Positions 18,117 to 28,472 of a stretch of 64,000 bases of DNA are shown piece after piece (position 1 is the stretch's first letter; each line of letters opens with the position of its first letter). The DNA is from Catellatospora sp. TT07R-123. Lineage in GTDB: Bacteria > Actinomycetota > Actinomycetes > Mycobacteriales > Micromonosporaceae. The stretch covers positions 2,480,001-2,544,000 of the forward strand of contig NZ_BNEM01000001.1 in the NCBI RefSeq assembly GCF_018327705.1, given 5' to 3'. The notes under the pieces were generated by a model. That model ran no database searches. It had not been told where the DNA came from and saw only the letters and a program-made list of their open reading frames with translations. A program made the position numbers and the translations under genes.

Positions 18117-18437
18117 TCAGCGCGTCAGCGTCCGCTTGGACATGGACCGCCAGAGGTCGTTGGTGGGACGCATGAGCTCGATGAGCTCCCGCTCCCACTC
18201 GTTCTCCACGGTGATACCAGCCCGTTCACAGGCGGCCCGGGCAACGTCGGTGCTGGACGCGAACTGGTCGCCCCACGCGCCGTCGCCGCCCACCAGCACG
18301 ATGCGAGCACCGCGCCGACCGACGTACTCGATGACCCCCTTCGCACCTCCGTGCGCGCTAGCGAACTCGCGCAGGCCGGCCACGAGCGTGGCCGTGGGGT
18401 GCTCGATGGTCACCGTCGTATCTGAACCTTCTGCCAT
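18117..18437 (-). CDS. Small conserved protein of unknown function
   Basis: The 106-residue protein is acidic and soluble, with no motif I can name. A Rossmann-like strand-turn ARIVLVGGDGAWGDQF sits in the middle, and a C-terminal helix reads ERELIELMRPTNDLWRSM. ATG 18437 is chosen because TATCGT (18444-18449) ends 6 bases upstream; the longer frame to 18485 would overlap the promoter. The ATP-grasp gene starts 34 bases downstream with its own -10 element. Confidence 0.65.
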   Translation of the reverse strand: MAEGSDTTVTIEHPTATLVAGLREFASAHGGAKGVIEYVGRRGARIVLVGGDGAWGDQFASSTDVARAACERAGITVENEWERELIELMRPTNDLWRSMSKRTLTR

Positions 18438-18652
18438 GCAAGCACGATAAGCAGAACGGGCGTCCGGTAGCGGGATTGTGAGCACCTTTTGTGATCCCCG
18501 TTACGTACCTGCAACCCGGTGTTCGGAGATCGACTGTCCGGGTTCGCCCGGAAATATCCCCGTCAATGTGTCGCAGAACGGACAACTAACTGAGCAATCG
18601 ACACGCCCGGCGCGGGGATTAGGGCGTGTCATCTACAAAGCCGGTAAAACGG

Positions 18653-19648
18653 TCAGAGGAAGACGTCCACGCCGACCGCCACGAAGACGATCGTCAGGTA
18701 CGCCGTCGACCAGTGGAAAAGGCGCATCGGCTTGACCGGCTCGCCCTTCACGGTGCGGCTGTACAGCCCATGGGCCTCCAGGATGAACATCATCCCGCAG
18801 ACGAGCGCGGGGATGCCGTACACCCGGGACATGCCCAGCGGCCAGACCGCGAGCGAGGTCGCCACGGTCAGCCAGGAGTACACCACCGACTCGATCGCGA
18901 CGCGACGCGGGGTGGCCACCACCGTCAGCATCGGGATGCCCGCCTTGGCGTAGTCGTCCTTGAACCGGATCGCCAGCGCGTAGAAGTGCGGCATCTGCCA
19001 GAAGAAGACGACGCCGAACAGCAGCCAGGCGGGCGCGGCCAGCGAGCCGGTCACCGCGGCCCAGCCGATCAGCACCGGCATCGCCCCGCACACGCCGCCC
19101 CAGAAGGTGTTGTGCGGCGTGGTGCGCTTGAGCCAGGCGGTGTAGATGAGGTCGTAGTAGACGATCGCCGCCACGGTCAGCGCGGTGGCCAGCCAGTTCG
19201 TGAACGCGGCCATCAGCACGGTCGAGGCCGCCGCCAGCGCCAGGCCGAAGATAAGGGCGTTACGCGGCGACACCGCGTGGGTAACCAGCGGGCGGCGTGA
19301 CGTTCGTCCCATCAGCGGGTCGATGTCACGGTCGAGGTAGCAGTTGATCGCGTTGGCGGCACCGGCCGCGAACGAGCCGCCGACCAGGACGACCAGCATC
19401 AGCCATACGGAGGGAAGGCCCTTGTCCGCGAGCATCATCGCCGGGATGGTGGTGATGAGCAGCAGCTCGACGATGCGCGGCTTGGTCAGCGACACGTACG
19501 CGCCGAACACCGCCCAGCGGGCCTCGCGGCGCGACGCCCGGATGGCGCGCGCGGCGCTGCCGGGCTGCACCGGGATGACGGGGAGGGGCTGGGACGGGAG
19601 GTCTATGGTGCCGGCCGCCTCAGGCGACTCCGCGGCGAGCGTGCTCAC
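18653..19648 (-). CDS. ctaB: Protoheme IX farnesyltransferase CtaB
   Basis: The 331-residue UbiA-family enzyme has aspartate-rich motif [20 protein letters not shown] and second motif [21 protein letters not shown], with about eight membrane segments. It adds the farnesyl group to heme B to form heme O, the substrate of CtaA. GTG 19648 is chosen because TACCCT (19656-19661) ends 7 bases upstream; the longer reading frame to 19792 crosses this promoter and is low-complexity. It is divergent from tkt. Confidence 0.95.
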   Translation of the reverse strand: MSTLAAESPEAAGTIDLPSQPLPVIPVQPGSAARAIRASRREARWAVFGAYVSLTKPRIVELLLITTIPAMMLADKGLPSVWLMLVVLVGGSFAAGAANAINCYLDRDIDPLMGRTSRRPLVTHAVSPRNALIFGLALAAASTVLMAAFTNWLATALTVAAIVYYDLIYTAWLKRTTPHNTFWGGVCGAMPVLIGWAAVTGSLAAPAWLLFGVVFFWQMPHFYALAIRFKDDYAKAGIPMLTVVATPRRVAIESVVYSWLTVATSLAVWPLGMSRVYGIPALVCGMMFILEAHGLYSRTVKGEPVKPMRLFHWSTAYLTIVFVAVGVDVFL

Positions 19649-19918
19649 CCGAGACAGGGTACGGCAACGCTGGTCAAAGCCTGCGGCCGCGCCCGGCCGC
19701 GCGGATCCCGCGCCGGACACCCCAGCGGACACCACGCGGGACAAAGCACGGGTTCGCACATGTGTCGTGCGCGGTATGAGTAGGGTCAACACCGACAGGG
19801 CGACACCGTGGCCGCCCTTATGACGATGCGTTGCGCCTTTCCACAGCTCCGGTGCGTGCTATTCCGGGTCACGGCCCTGGAGCGACGGCAAGACTGATCC
19901 GCTAGGAGTAGCACAGCT

Positions 19919-22003
19919 GTGACTGAGCAGTTGATCTGGTCTGACATCGACCGCCGCGCGGTGGACACCGCCCGTGTACTTGCCATGGACGCGGTGGAGA
20001 AGGCCGGCAACGGCCATCCCGGCACCGCGATGAGCCTTGCCCCCCTCGCCTACCTGCTGTTCCAGCGGGCGATGCGCCTGGACCCCAACGACCCGGACTG
20101 GGCCGGCCGCGACCGCTTCGTGCTGTCGGCGGGGCACTCCTCGCTGACCCAGTACGTCCAGCTGTTCCTGGCCGGGTACGGCCTGGAGCTGTCGGACCTG
20201 CAGGCGCTGCGCCAGTGGGGCTCGCTGACCCCGGGCCACCCGGAGCACGGGCACACCCGCGGCGTGGAGACCACCACCGGCCCGCTGGGCCAGGGCCTGG
20301 GCAACGCGGTGGGCATGGCGATGGCCGCCCGCCGCGAGCGCGGTCTGTTCGACCCCGACGCCGCCCCGGGCACCAGCCCGTTCGACCACCACATCTTCGT
20401 GATCTGCTCCGACGGCGACATCGAGGAGGGCATCACGCATGAGGCCTCCGCCATCGCCGGGCACCAGAAGCTCGACAACCTGATCGCGTTCTGGGACGAC
20501 AACGAGATCTCGATCGAGGACGACACCCGCATCGCCAAGTCCGAGGACGTCTGCCTGCGTTACGAGGCGTACGGCTGGCACGTCGAGCGGGTCGACTGGG
20601 TCGGCGGCGACGGCGGCTACCACGAGGACGTCACGGCGCTGTGGGCCGCGATCCAGCGGGCGAAGGCGGTCACCGACCGGCCCAGCTTCATCGCGCTGCG
20701 CACCATCATCGGCTGGCCCGCGCCGACCAAGCAGAACACCGGCAAGATCCACGGCTCGGCCGTCGGCCCGAACGAGGCCGCCGCGGTCAAGGAGGTGCTG
20801 GGCTTCGACCCGGCGGTCGCCTTCCCGGTCGAGGACGCGGTGCTGGTGCACACCCGCGCGGTGGGCGAGCGCGGCCGGGTGCTGCACTCGCAGTGGGAGG
20901 ACGCCTTCCACGACTGGGCCAAGGCCAACCCGGACCGGCTGGCGCTGTTCGACCGGATGAGCACCCGCACCCTACCCAAGGGCTGGGAGGACGCGGTGCC
21001 GAGCTTCCCGGCCGACGCCAAGGGCATCGCCACCCGCGCCGCGTCGGGCCAGGTGCTCAACGCGCTCGCGCCGGTGCTGCCGGAGCTGTGGGGCGGCTCG
21101 GCCGACCTGGCCGAGAGCAACAACACCACCATGAAGGGCGAGCCGTCGTTCATCCCGGCGGAGTTCGCGACCAAGGAGTTCCCCGGCCACGAGTACGGCC
21201 GCACGCTGCACTTCGGCATCCGCGAGCACGGCATGGGCTCGATCCTCAACGGCATCGCCCTGCACGGCGGCACCCGCCCGTACGGTGGCACGTTCCTGGT
21301 GTTCAGCGACTACATGCGCCCGGCGGTGCGCCTGGCCGCGCTGATGAAGCTGCCGGTCACGTACGTGTGGACGCACGACTCGATCGGCCTGGGCGAGGAC
21401 GGCCCGACCCACCAGCCGGTGGAGCACCTGACCGCGCTGCGGGCCATCCCGGGCCTGGACGTGGTGCGCCCCGCCGACGCCAACGAGACCGCGCAGGCCT
21501 GGAAGCTGGCGCTGGCCCACAACGACCGGCCCACGGCCCTGGCGCTGAGCCGCCAGAACCTGCCGACCATGGACCCGGCGAAGGTCAGCGGCGTCGAGCA
21601 CGGCGGCTACGTGCTGGAGGAGGCGTCCACGGGCACCCCGAAGGCGATCCTCATCGGCACCGGCTCCGAGGTGCAGATCTGCCTGGCCGCCCGCGAGCTG
21701 CTGGAGGCCGACGGCGTGCCCACCCGGGTCGTGTCCATGCCGTGCCAGGAGTGGTTCCGCGCGTCCGACGCGTCATACCGTGAATCGGTGCTGCCGTCGT
21801 CGGTCAAGGCCCGGGTCAGTGTCGAGGCGGGTATCGCCATGTCGTGGCGCGACCTGATCGGCGACGCGGGCGAGGCCGTCAGCCTGGAGCACTACGGCGC
21901 CTCGGCACCGGCGGCGACCCTGTTCGAGAAGTTCGGGTTCACACCCCAGGCGGTCGCCGACGCCGCCCGGCGGTCTCTGGCCAAGGCCAAGGAAGGGCAG
22001 TGA
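19919..22003 (+). CDS. tkt: Transketolase
   Basis: The 694-residue thiamine-diphosphate enzyme contains [15 protein letters not shown], the [11 protein letters not shown] and [13 protein letters not shown] cofactor region and pyrimidine-domain segments REHGMGSI and [15 protein letters not shown]. It moves two-carbon units between sugar phosphates. GTG 19919 follows an AGGAG site (19904-19908). It opens the pentose-phosphate operon tkt-tal-pgi-zwf-opcA-pgl. The 270 bases between it and ctaB should hold its promoter, but I could not fix the elements. Confidence 0.97.
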   Translation: MTEQLIWSDIDRRAVDTARVLAMDAVEKAGNGHPGTAMSLAPLAYLLFQRAMRLDPNDPDWAGRDRFVLSAGHSSLTQYVQLFLAGYGLELSDLQALRQWGSLTPGHPEHGHTRGVETTTGPLGQGLGNAVGMAMAARRERGLFDPDAAPGTSPFDHHIFVICSDGDIEEGITHEASAIAGHQKLDNLIAFWDDNEISIEDDTRIAKSEDVCLRYEAYGWHVERVDWVGGDGGYHEDVTALWAAIQRAKAVTDRPSFIALRTIIGWPAPTKQNTGKIHGSAVGPNEAAAVKEVLGFDPAVAFPVEDAVLVHTRAVGERGRVLHSQWEDAFHDWAKANPDRLALFDRMSTRTLPKGWEDAVPSFPADAKGIATRAASGQVLNALAPVLPELWGGSADLAESNNTTMKGEPSFIPAEFATKEFPGHEYGRTLHFGIREHGMGSILNGIALHGGTRPYGGTFLVFSDYMRPAVRLAALMKLPVTYVWTHDSIGLGEDGPTHQPVEHLTALRAIPGLDVVRPADANETAQAWKLALAHNDRPTALALSRQNLPTMDPAKVSGVEHGGYVLEEASTGTPKAILIGTGSEVQICLAARELLEADGVPTRVVSMPCQEWFRASDASYRESVLPSSVKARVSVEAGIAMSWRDLIGDAGEAVSLEHYGASAPAATLFEKFGFTPQAVADAARRSLAKAKEGQ

Positions 22004-22008
22004 CTGCG

Positions 22009-23124
22009 ATGACTGATCCCCTGGGTGGGCTCTCGGCCGCCGGTGTGGCGGTCTGGCTCGACGACATCTCCCGGGAGCGGCTGACCGAGGGCGGCTCCCA
22101 CACCGCGCTGGCCGAGCTGCGCGACACCCGGCACGTGGTCGGGGTCACCAGCAACCCGACCATCTTCGCCGCCGCGCTGTCGGGCAGCGACGACTACGAC
22201 GAGCAGCTGCACGACCTGAAGGTGCGCAAGGTCTCGGTCGACGAGGCGGTGCGCATGCTCACCACGTACGACATCCGGTGGGCCTGCGACGTGATGCGGC
22301 CGGTGTACGACGCGACCGGCGGCCGCGACGGCCGGGTGTCGATCGAGGTCGACCCGCGGCTGGCGCACGAGACCGAGCCGACGATCGCCGAGGCCAAGCA
22401 GCTGTGGTGGCTGGTCGACCGACCGAACCTGTTCATCAAGATCCCGGCGACGCTGGAGGGCCTGCCCGCGATCACCGCGGCGCTGGCCGCCGGCATCAGC
22501 GTGAACGTGACGCTGATCTTCTCGCTGGAGCGCTACCGCGCGGTGCTCGACGCCTGGCTGACCGGCCTGGAGCAGGCCAGGGCCAACGGCCACGACCTGT
22601 CGAAGATCGAGTCGGTGGGGTCGTTCTTCGTCTCCCGCTTCGACACCGAGATCGACAAGCGGCTGGAGAAGATCGGCACCCCGGAGGCGCTGGCCCTGCG
22701 CGGCCAGGCCGCCGTCGCCAACGCCCGCCTGGCCTACGGGGAGTACCTGGCGGCGGTCGGGACGCCGCGTTGGGCCGAGCTCAAGGCGGCCGGGGCGAAC
22801 CCGCAGCGTCCGCTGTGGGCCTCCACCGGCACCAAGAACCCGGAATACCCGGACACGCTCTACGTGGAGCAGCTGATCGCGGCCGACACGGTCAACACCA
22901 TGCCGGAGAAGACGATGCAGGCCTTCGCCGACCACGGCGAGGTGCCCGGCGACACGGTCACCGGCAACCTCGACGCGGCGCAGCAGACCATCGACGCGCT
23001 GCGCGCCGCCGGGGTCGACTACGACGACGTGGTGGCGTTCCTGGAGAGCGACGGCGTGGCGAAGTTCGACGCGAGCTGGCAGGAGCTGCTCGCGGGCGTA
23101 CAGGCGAAACTGGAGCAGGCATGA
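22009..23124 (+). CDS. tal: Transaldolase
   Basis: The 371-residue protein has Schiff-base lysine in [11 protein letters not shown] and the motif [12 protein letters not shown]. It transfers dihydroxyacetone units in the non-oxidative pentose-phosphate pathway and belongs to the longer actinobacterial/cyanobacterial transaldolase type. The start may be ATG 22009 or GTG 22000, which overlaps the tkt stop (GTGA). The GGAAGG site at 21991-21996 is too close to GTG 22000, so ATG 22009 is preferred. Confidence 0.95.
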   Translation: MTDPLGGLSAAGVAVWLDDISRERLTEGGSHTALAELRDTRHVVGVTSNPTIFAAALSGSDDYDEQLHDLKVRKVSVDEAVRMLTTYDIRWACDVMRPVYDATGGRDGRVSIEVDPRLAHETEPTIAEAKQLWWLVDRPNLFIKIPATLEGLPAITAALAAGISVNVTLIFSLERYRAVLDAWLTGLEQARANGHDLSKIESVGSFFVSRFDTEIDKRLEKIGTPEALALRGQAAVANARLAYGEYLAAVGTPRWAELKAAGANPQRPLWASTGTKNPEYPDTLYVEQLIAADTVNTMPEKTMQAFADHGEVPGDTVTGNLDAAQQTIDALRAAGVDYDDVVAFLESDGVAKFDASWQELLAGVQAKLEQA

Positions 23125-24749
23125 CCCAGACTGCATCGGGGGGCGGGCTGACGGTCCGCCTCTCCCCCGCGGCGGCGCAGCAGGCCGCGGCGCAGGTGTC
23201 GGAGCTGGAGGCGGCGGGCGTGCCCGCCGCCCTGGCGGGCAAGGACGCGACCCTGTGGGGTCCGGACGCGCAGGCCGAGGCGATCATCCGGCTGGGCTGG
23301 GTCGACACCTTCACCGGCAGCCGGGCGCTGCTGCCGCAGCTCGCCGAGCTGCGCGAGGAGCTGGGCGACCTGGACCACGTCGTGCTCGCCGGCATGGGCG
23401 GCTCGTCGCTGGCACCCGAGGTCATCTCGCTGACCCTGGGCAAGACGCTGACGGTGCTCGACACCACCGACCCGGGCCAGGTCAAGGCGGCGCTGGGCGA
23501 CCGGCTGGACCGCACCGTGGTGGTCGTGTCCAGCAAGTCCGGCGGCACCATCGAGACCGACAGCCACCGCCGGGCGTACTGGCAGGCGTTCCTGGACGCG
23601 GGCCTGTCCGAGGCCGAGGCCGGGCGCCACTTCGTGATCGTGACCGACCCCGGCTCGCCGCTGGAGTCCGTCGCCCGCGAGATGGGCGCCTACGTGGTGC
23701 TCGCCGACCCGAACGTCGGCGGCCGCTACTCCGCGCTGACCGCGTTCGGCCTGGTGCCGACCGCGCTGGCCGGGGTCGACGTGGCCGAGCTGCTGGACCA
23801 GGCCGACGCGTTCGCCGCGACGCTGACCGCCGCCCCCGAGGCCAACCCGTCGCTGCTGCTGGGCGCCGCCCTCGGCGCCGCCGCGCTGGCCGGGCGGGAC
23901 AAGGTGTCGCTGGCCGACGACGGCAGCGGCATCATCGGACTGGGCGACTGGGCCGAGCAGCTCATCGCCGAGTCCACCGGCAAGGAGGGCAAGGGCATCC
24001 TGCCGGTCGTGGTCGAGGGCTCCGACGCCCCCGGCGCGACCGGGGCGGACGTGTTCACCGCGACCGTCGGCGCGGCCGGCGGCGCGCCGTCGGGCACGCC
24101 GGACGCGGCCGTCAACGGCCCGCTGGGCGCGCAGTTCCTGTGCTGGGAGGCGGCGACGGCGATCGCCGGGCGGGTGCTGGGCATCAACCCGTTCGACCAG
24201 CCGAACGTGACCGAGTCCAAGCAGAACACCGGCAAGATCCTCGACGAGGGCATGCCGGCCGAGGAGCCCGCGTTCACCGAGGGCGACGTCGCGGTGTACA
24301 CCACCGCGGGCGTGTCGACCCTGGACGAGGCGCTGGCCTGGCTGGTCGCCGAGACCGGCCCGGACGGGTACATCGCGATCATGGAGTACCTGGACCGGTT
24401 CGCCGACGCCGACGCCGCCAAGCTGCGCGCCGAGCTGGCCGCCGCGAGCGGCCGCCCGGTGACCTACGGCTGGGCGCCCCGGTTCCTGCACTCGACCGGC
24501 CAGTACCACAAGGGCGGGCCGCAGGTCGGCGCGTTCTTGCAGGTCACCGGCGCGGTGAGCGACGACCTGGCGGTGCCGGGCAGGCCGTACAGCTTCGGCA
24601 CGCTACAGGCCGCCCAGGCCGCCGGCGACCGCCAGGCACTGGCCGGCCGGGGCCGCCCCCTGCTGCACCTGCATCTCACCGACCGGGCCAAGGGCACCGC
24701 CCAGCTGCTCGACTCGGCGCACCGCCTGTCCAACCACGAGGAAAGGTGA
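23121..24749 (+). CDS. pgi: Glucose-6-phosphate isomerase
   Basis: The 542-residue protein has sugar-isomerase motifs [23 protein letters not shown] and the C-terminal active-site region [15 protein letters not shown]. It interconverts glucose 6-phosphate and fructose 6-phosphate. The start ATG overlaps the tal stop by 4 bases (ATGA), so expression is coupled to transaldolase. Confidence 0.93.
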   Translation: MTQTASGGGLTVRLSPAAAQQAAAQVSELEAAGVPAALAGKDATLWGPDAQAEAIIRLGWVDTFTGSRALLPQLAELREELGDLDHVVLAGMGGSSLAPEVISLTLGKTLTVLDTTDPGQVKAALGDRLDRTVVVVSSKSGGTIETDSHRRAYWQAFLDAGLSEAEAGRHFVIVTDPGSPLESVAREMGAYVVLADPNVGGRYSALTAFGLVPTALAGVDVAELLDQADAFAATLTAAPEANPSLLLGAALGAAALAGRDKVSLADDGSGIIGLGDWAEQLIAESTGKEGKGILPVVVEGSDAPGATGADVFTATVGAAGGAPSGTPDAAVNGPLGAQFLCWEAATAIAGRVLGINPFDQPNVTESKQNTGKILDEGMPAEEPAFTEGDVAVYTTAGVSTLDEALAWLVAETGPDGYIAIMEYLDRFADADAAKLRAELAAASGRPVTYGWAPRFLHSTGQYHKGGPQVGAFLQVTGAVSDDLAVPGRPYSFGTLQAAQAAGDRQALAGRGRPLLHLHLTDRAKGTAQLLDSAHRLSNHEER

Positions 24750-24755
24750 CGTCAC

Positions 24756-26297
24756 GTGAGCGTGCCGTCCACCCCGCAGCAGCCCAACCCGCTGCGGGAT
24801 CCGCAGGACCGGCGCCTGCCGCGCATCCCTGAACCGTGCGCGCTGGTCATCTTCGGGGTCACCGGCGACCTCGCCCGCAAGAAACTGCTGCCCGCGGTGT
24901 ACGACCTGGCCAACCGCGGCCTGCTGCCGCCCGGCTTCGTGGTGCTCGGCTTCGCCCGGCGCGACTGGGGCGACGGCGACTTCGAGCAGCTGGCCCGCAC
25001 CTCGGCCCAGGAGCACGCGCGCACCCCGTGGCGCGAGGAGGTCTGGGCCCGGCTGTCGGGCAACATCAAGTTCGTGGGCGGCGCGTTCGACGACGACGCC
25101 GCCTTCGACACGCTGTCCCGCACCCTGGACGAGCTGCGCGACTCGCACGGCATCCCGGGCAACGCCGCGTTCTACCTGTCCATCCCGCCCGCAGCGTTCC
25201 CGACCGTGCTCAAGCAGCTCGAACGCACCGGCATGGCCGACAACGACAAGTCGGGCGGCTGGCGCCGGGTCGTGGTGGAGAAGCCGTTCGGTGAGGACCT
25301 GACCTCGGCCAAGGCCCTCAACGACCTGGTCGACGACGTGGTCAGCGCGCAGGACGTGTTCCGCATCGACCACTACCTCGGCAAGGAGACGGTCCAGAAC
25401 ATCCTGGCGCTGCGCTTCGCCAACTCCCTGTTCGAGCCGCTGTGGAACTCCAAGTACGTCGACTCGGTGCAGATCACCATGGCCGAGGACGTCGGCATCG
25501 GCAGCCGCGCGGGCTTCTACGACGCCACCGGCGCCGCCCGCGACGTGCTGCAGAACCACCTGCTACAGCTGCTGGCGCTGGTCGCCATGGAGGAGCCGAC
25601 CACCTTCGACGCCTCGGAGATCCGGGCCGAGAAGCTGAAGGTGCTGCGCGCCACCGCGCCGCCGGCCGACGTCACCACCGGCACGGTGCGCGGGCAGTAC
25701 CTCACCGGCTGGGTGGCCGGGCAGCGGGTCAAGGGCTACCTGGAGGAGTCCGACGTCCCGGCGACCTCGACGACGGAGACGTACGTCGCGGCGCGGCTGA
25801 CCATCCAGAACCGGCGCTGGGCCGGGGTGCCGTTCTACATCCGGGCGGGCAAGCGCCTGCCCCGGCGGGTCACCGAGGTCGCGGTGCTGTTCAAGAAGGC
25901 GCCGCACCTGCCGTTCTACCCGGAGGACGTGGAGCTGCTGGGCCACAACCAGCTGGTCATCCGCGTGCAGCCGGACGAGGGCGTGATGCTCAAGTTCGGG
26001 TCCAAGGTGCCGGGCACCCAGATGGAGCTGCGCGACATCAGCATGGACTTCGCGTACGGCGAGGCGTTCACCGAGTCCAGCCCGGAGGCGTACGAGCGGC
26101 TCATCCTCGACGTGATGCTCGGCGACCGGACCCTGTTCCCGGACGCCGCCGAGGTCGAGGAGGGCTGGCGCATCGTCGACCCGCTGGAGGCGGCGTGGAT
26201 CGGCACCAAGCCCGCCACCTACCGGGCCGGCGAGTGGGGTCCGCGCGAGGCCGACGAGATGCTGGCCGCCGAGGGCCGCACCTGGCGGCGGGCATGA
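24756..26297 (+). CDS. zwf: Glucose-6-phosphate 1-dehydrogenase
   Basis: The 513-residue protein has the dinucleotide-binding motif [10 protein letters not shown] and active-site motif RIDHYLGKE with substrate lysine and histidine. It feeds the oxidative pentose-phosphate pathway and makes NADPH. GTG 24756 is preceded by GAGGAAAGG (24738-24746). It lies between pgi and opcA, as in other actinobacteria where OpcA regulates or activates this enzyme. Confidence 0.97.
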   Translation: MSVPSTPQQPNPLRDPQDRRLPRIPEPCALVIFGVTGDLARKKLLPAVYDLANRGLLPPGFVVLGFARRDWGDGDFEQLARTSAQEHARTPWREEVWARLSGNIKFVGGAFDDDAAFDTLSRTLDELRDSHGIPGNAAFYLSIPPAAFPTVLKQLERTGMADNDKSGGWRRVVVEKPFGEDLTSAKALNDLVDDVVSAQDVFRIDHYLGKETVQNILALRFANSLFEPLWNSKYVDSVQITMAEDVGIGSRAGFYDATGAARDVLQNHLLQLLALVAMEEPTTFDASEIRAEKLKVLRATAPPADVTTGTVRGQYLTGWVAGQRVKGYLEESDVPATSTTETYVAARLTIQNRRWAGVPFYIRAGKRLPRRVTEVAVLFKKAPHLPFYPEDVELLGHNQLVIRVQPDEGVMLKFGSKVPGTQMELRDISMDFAYGEAFTESSPEAYERLILDVMLGDRTLFPDAAEVEEGWRIVDPLEAAWIGTKPATYRAGEWGPREADEMLAAEGRTWRRA

Positions 26298-26328
26298 AGA
26301 CTGACGATCTCTGCGGAAGGCGGGCGGG

Positions 26329-27339
26329 ATGCTAGCCCTGTGGGACACCACCGGTAACGAGGTGGTGCGCAAGCTCGCCGCGGAGCGGCGCAACGCCGGC
26401 GGCGTGGCCAGCGGCCTGGCGCTGAACCTGGTCGTCATCGTGGACGAGGGCCGGGTCCGCCAGGTCGAGGACGCGGCCACCATCGCCGCGGCCTCGCACC
26501 CCTGCCGCCTGCTCGTGGTCAGCCGCGGGCCGGTCGCCGGGGTCGACGCGGCCACCGCCAACGCCAAGGACCGGCTCGACGCCGAGATCGTGGTCGGCGG
26601 GCGCCTCGGCCCGTGCGAGGCCGTGATCATGCGGATGCACGGCCGCCTGGCGCTGCACAGCGAGTCGGTGGTCATGCCGCTGCTCGCCCCGGACGTGCCG
26701 GTGGTCACCTGGTGGCACGGCACCCCGCCGGAGCACATCGCGTACGACCCGCTCGGCGTCGTGGCCGAGCGCCGGGTCACCGACATCGCCCAGTGCGCCG
26801 ACCCCGAGGCGGCCCTGCGCCAGCGGGCGCTGGACTACGCCCCGGGCGACACCGACCTGTCCTGGACCCGGCTGACCGGCTGGCGCTCGCTGATCGCGGG
26901 CGCCTTCGACACCGGCAACAGCACCGCGATCTCGGCGGTGGTGTACACCGGGGCCGCCGACCCGCTCGGCGCGCTGCTGCGCGGCTGGATCGTCTCGCGC
27001 ACCGGCATCCCGGTGCGGCTGGCCGACTCGGCCGACGGCGGCAGGCTCAGCGGCGTCGACTTCGCGCTGGCCGACGGCGGCACGCTCAGCCTGCACAGCA
27101 CCGGCGACGGCATGGCGCTGCTGCGCAAGACCGGCCAGCTCGACCTGGTGATGCCGCTGCTGCAGCGGCGCCTCGGCGAGGAGCTGGCCGAGGAGCTGCA
27201 GCGGCTCGACGCCGACCAGCCGTACTCGCGGGCGCTGTCGGCGGCGACCGGGGTGGCCGGGCTCGGCGAGCGGCCCGCCGTGCGCACCCACATCTGGCAG
27301 GACCCGGCCTGGGCCCAGCCGGTGGGGGCGAGCGCATGA
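26329..27339 (+). CDS. opcA: OpcA, glucose-6-phosphate dehydrogenase assembly protein
   Basis: The 336-residue protein has the OpcA features NLVVIVDE, HGRLALHSESVVMPLL and the DLSWTRLTGWRSLIA segment. OpcA binds Zwf and alters its oligomeric state and activity; it has no known catalytic activity. ATG 26329 follows GGAAGG (26315-26320) by 8 bases. Its stop overlaps the pgl start by 4 bases. Confidence 0.95.
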   Translation: MLALWDTTGNEVVRKLAAERRNAGGVASGLALNLVVIVDEGRVRQVEDAATIAAASHPCRLLVVSRGPVAGVDAATANAKDRLDAEIVVGGRLGPCEAVIMRMHGRLALHSESVVMPLLAPDVPVVTWWHGTPPEHIAYDPLGVVAERRVTDIAQCADPEAALRQRALDYAPGDTDLSWTRLTGWRSLIAGAFDTGNSTAISAVVYTGAADPLGALLRGWIVSRTGIPVRLADSADGGRLSGVDFALADGGTLSLHSTGDGMALLRKTGQLDLVMPLLQRRLGEELAEELQRLDADQPYSRALSAATGVAGLGERPAVRTHIWQDPAWAQPVGASA

Positions 27340-28076
27340 CCGTGGTGGTGCACGCCGACGCGACGGTGCTCGCGGAGGCGGTCGCGGCGCGGCTGCTGGT
27401 GAAGCTGATCGACGCCCAGGCCGTGCACGGCGGCGCCCACGCGGTGCTGACCGGCGGCCGGGTCGCCGCCGCGGTCTACCGGGCGGTGCTGGCCAGCCCC
27501 GCCCGCGCCGCGGTCGACTGGTCGCGGGTCGACCTGTGGTGGGGCGACGAGCGGTTCCTGCCCTCGGGCGACCCCGACCGCAACGAGACCCAGGCGCGGG
27601 CGGCTCTGCTGGACGCGCTGCCGCTCGATCCGGCCCGGGTGCACCCGATGCCACCGGCCGACGGCCCCGACGGCGCAGATCCCGAACTGGCGGCCCGCCG
27701 CTACGCCGGGGAGCTGGCCGCGGCGGGCGACGGGCGGCTGCCGCGCTTCGACGTGCTGCTGCTGGGCGTCGGCGAGGACGGGCACGTGGCCTCGGTCTTC
27801 CCCGGGTTCCCGGTGGCTGACGGCCTGGTCGGCGCGGTAACCGACAGCCCCAAGCCGCCGCCGGTGCGCACCACGCTCACCCCGGCCGCGATCAACACGG
27901 CCGACGAGGTGTGGCTGATCGCGGCGGGCGCCGACAAGGCCGAGGCGGTCGGCACCGCCCTGACCTCGGGCGGGCTGCCCGCCGCCACGGTGCACGGGAC
28001 CTCGCGCACGCTGTGGCTGCTGGACGCGGCCGCCGCGTCCCGCGTCCCCGCGCCGGACCGCGTCCCCACGCGGTAG
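27336..28076 (+). CDS. pgl: 6-phosphogluconolactonase
   Basis: This 246-residue DevB-type protein has LTGGRVAAAVYRA (phosphate-binding turn), WWGDERFLPSGDPDRNE and VLLLGVGEDGHVASVFPG. It hydrolyses 6-phosphogluconolactone, the Zwf product. ATG 27336 overlaps the opcA stop (ATGA). A bidirectional terminator follows and closes the operon. Confidence 0.95.
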   Translation: MTVVVHADATVLAEAVAARLLVKLIDAQAVHGGAHAVLTGGRVAAAVYRAVLASPARAAVDWSRVDLWWGDERFLPSGDPDRNETQARAALLDALPLDPARVHPMPPADGPDGADPELAARRYAGELAAAGDGRLPRFDVLLLGVGEDGHVASVFPGFPVADGLVGAVTDSPKPPPVRTTLTPAAINTADEVWLIAAGADKAEAVGTALTSGGLPAATVHGTSRTLWLLDAAAASRVPAPDRVPTR

Positions 28077-28087
28077 GGCGACACATG

Positions 28088-28125
28088 CGAAAGGGGCCGG
28101 TCGGAGTTCCGACCGGCCCCTTTTC
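28088..28125. terminator. Bidirectional terminator between pgl and secG
   Basis: AAAGGGGCCGGTCGGA (28090-28105) is followed almost at once by its exact complement at 28108-28123. An A-run on one side and TTTT on the other make it functional for both convergent genes. Confidence 0.9.
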
Positions 28126-28140
28126 GTGTGATCGCGCGGA

Positions 28141-28395
28141 TCAGCCGGCCATCTCCAGCTTGAGCCAGAGGCCCAGGCCGACGATGCAGGCGAACCAGAC
28201 GATGCCCACCAGCACGGTGTACCGGTCGAGGTTCTTCTCCGCCACGGAGGACCCGGCCAGGCTCGACGAGACGCCACCGCCGAACATGCTGGACAGGCCG
28301 CCGCCCTTGCCTCGGTGCAGCAGCACCAGCAGGGTCAGCAGGGCGCTGGTGATGATCAGCAACACGATCATTGCGTAGGCGAAGCCGATCGGCAT
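28141..28395 (-). CDS. secG: SecG preprotein translocase subunit
   Basis: The 84-residue protein has two membrane segments and the conserved middle LLHRGKGGGLSSMFGGG followed by SSSLAGSSVAEKNLDR. SecG supports SecYE during export. ATG 28395 is preferred over ATG 28401 because the AAGGA site is 8 bases from the former and only 2 from the latter. Linkage to the glycolytic tpiA-pgk-gap cluster is typical of actinobacteria. Confidence 0.93.
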   Translation of the reverse strand: MPIGFAYAMIVLLIITSALLTLLVLLHRGKGGGLSSMFGGGVSSSLAGSSVAEKNLDRYTVLVGIVWFACIVGLGLWLKLEMAG

Positions 28396-28472
28396 GAGCA
28401 TGGTCCTTAGGTTTCGGTGGCCGCGGGCGCGGCCCGTAGGTGTCGGTCAAGGATAGCGGGCGCGGCCCGGAC

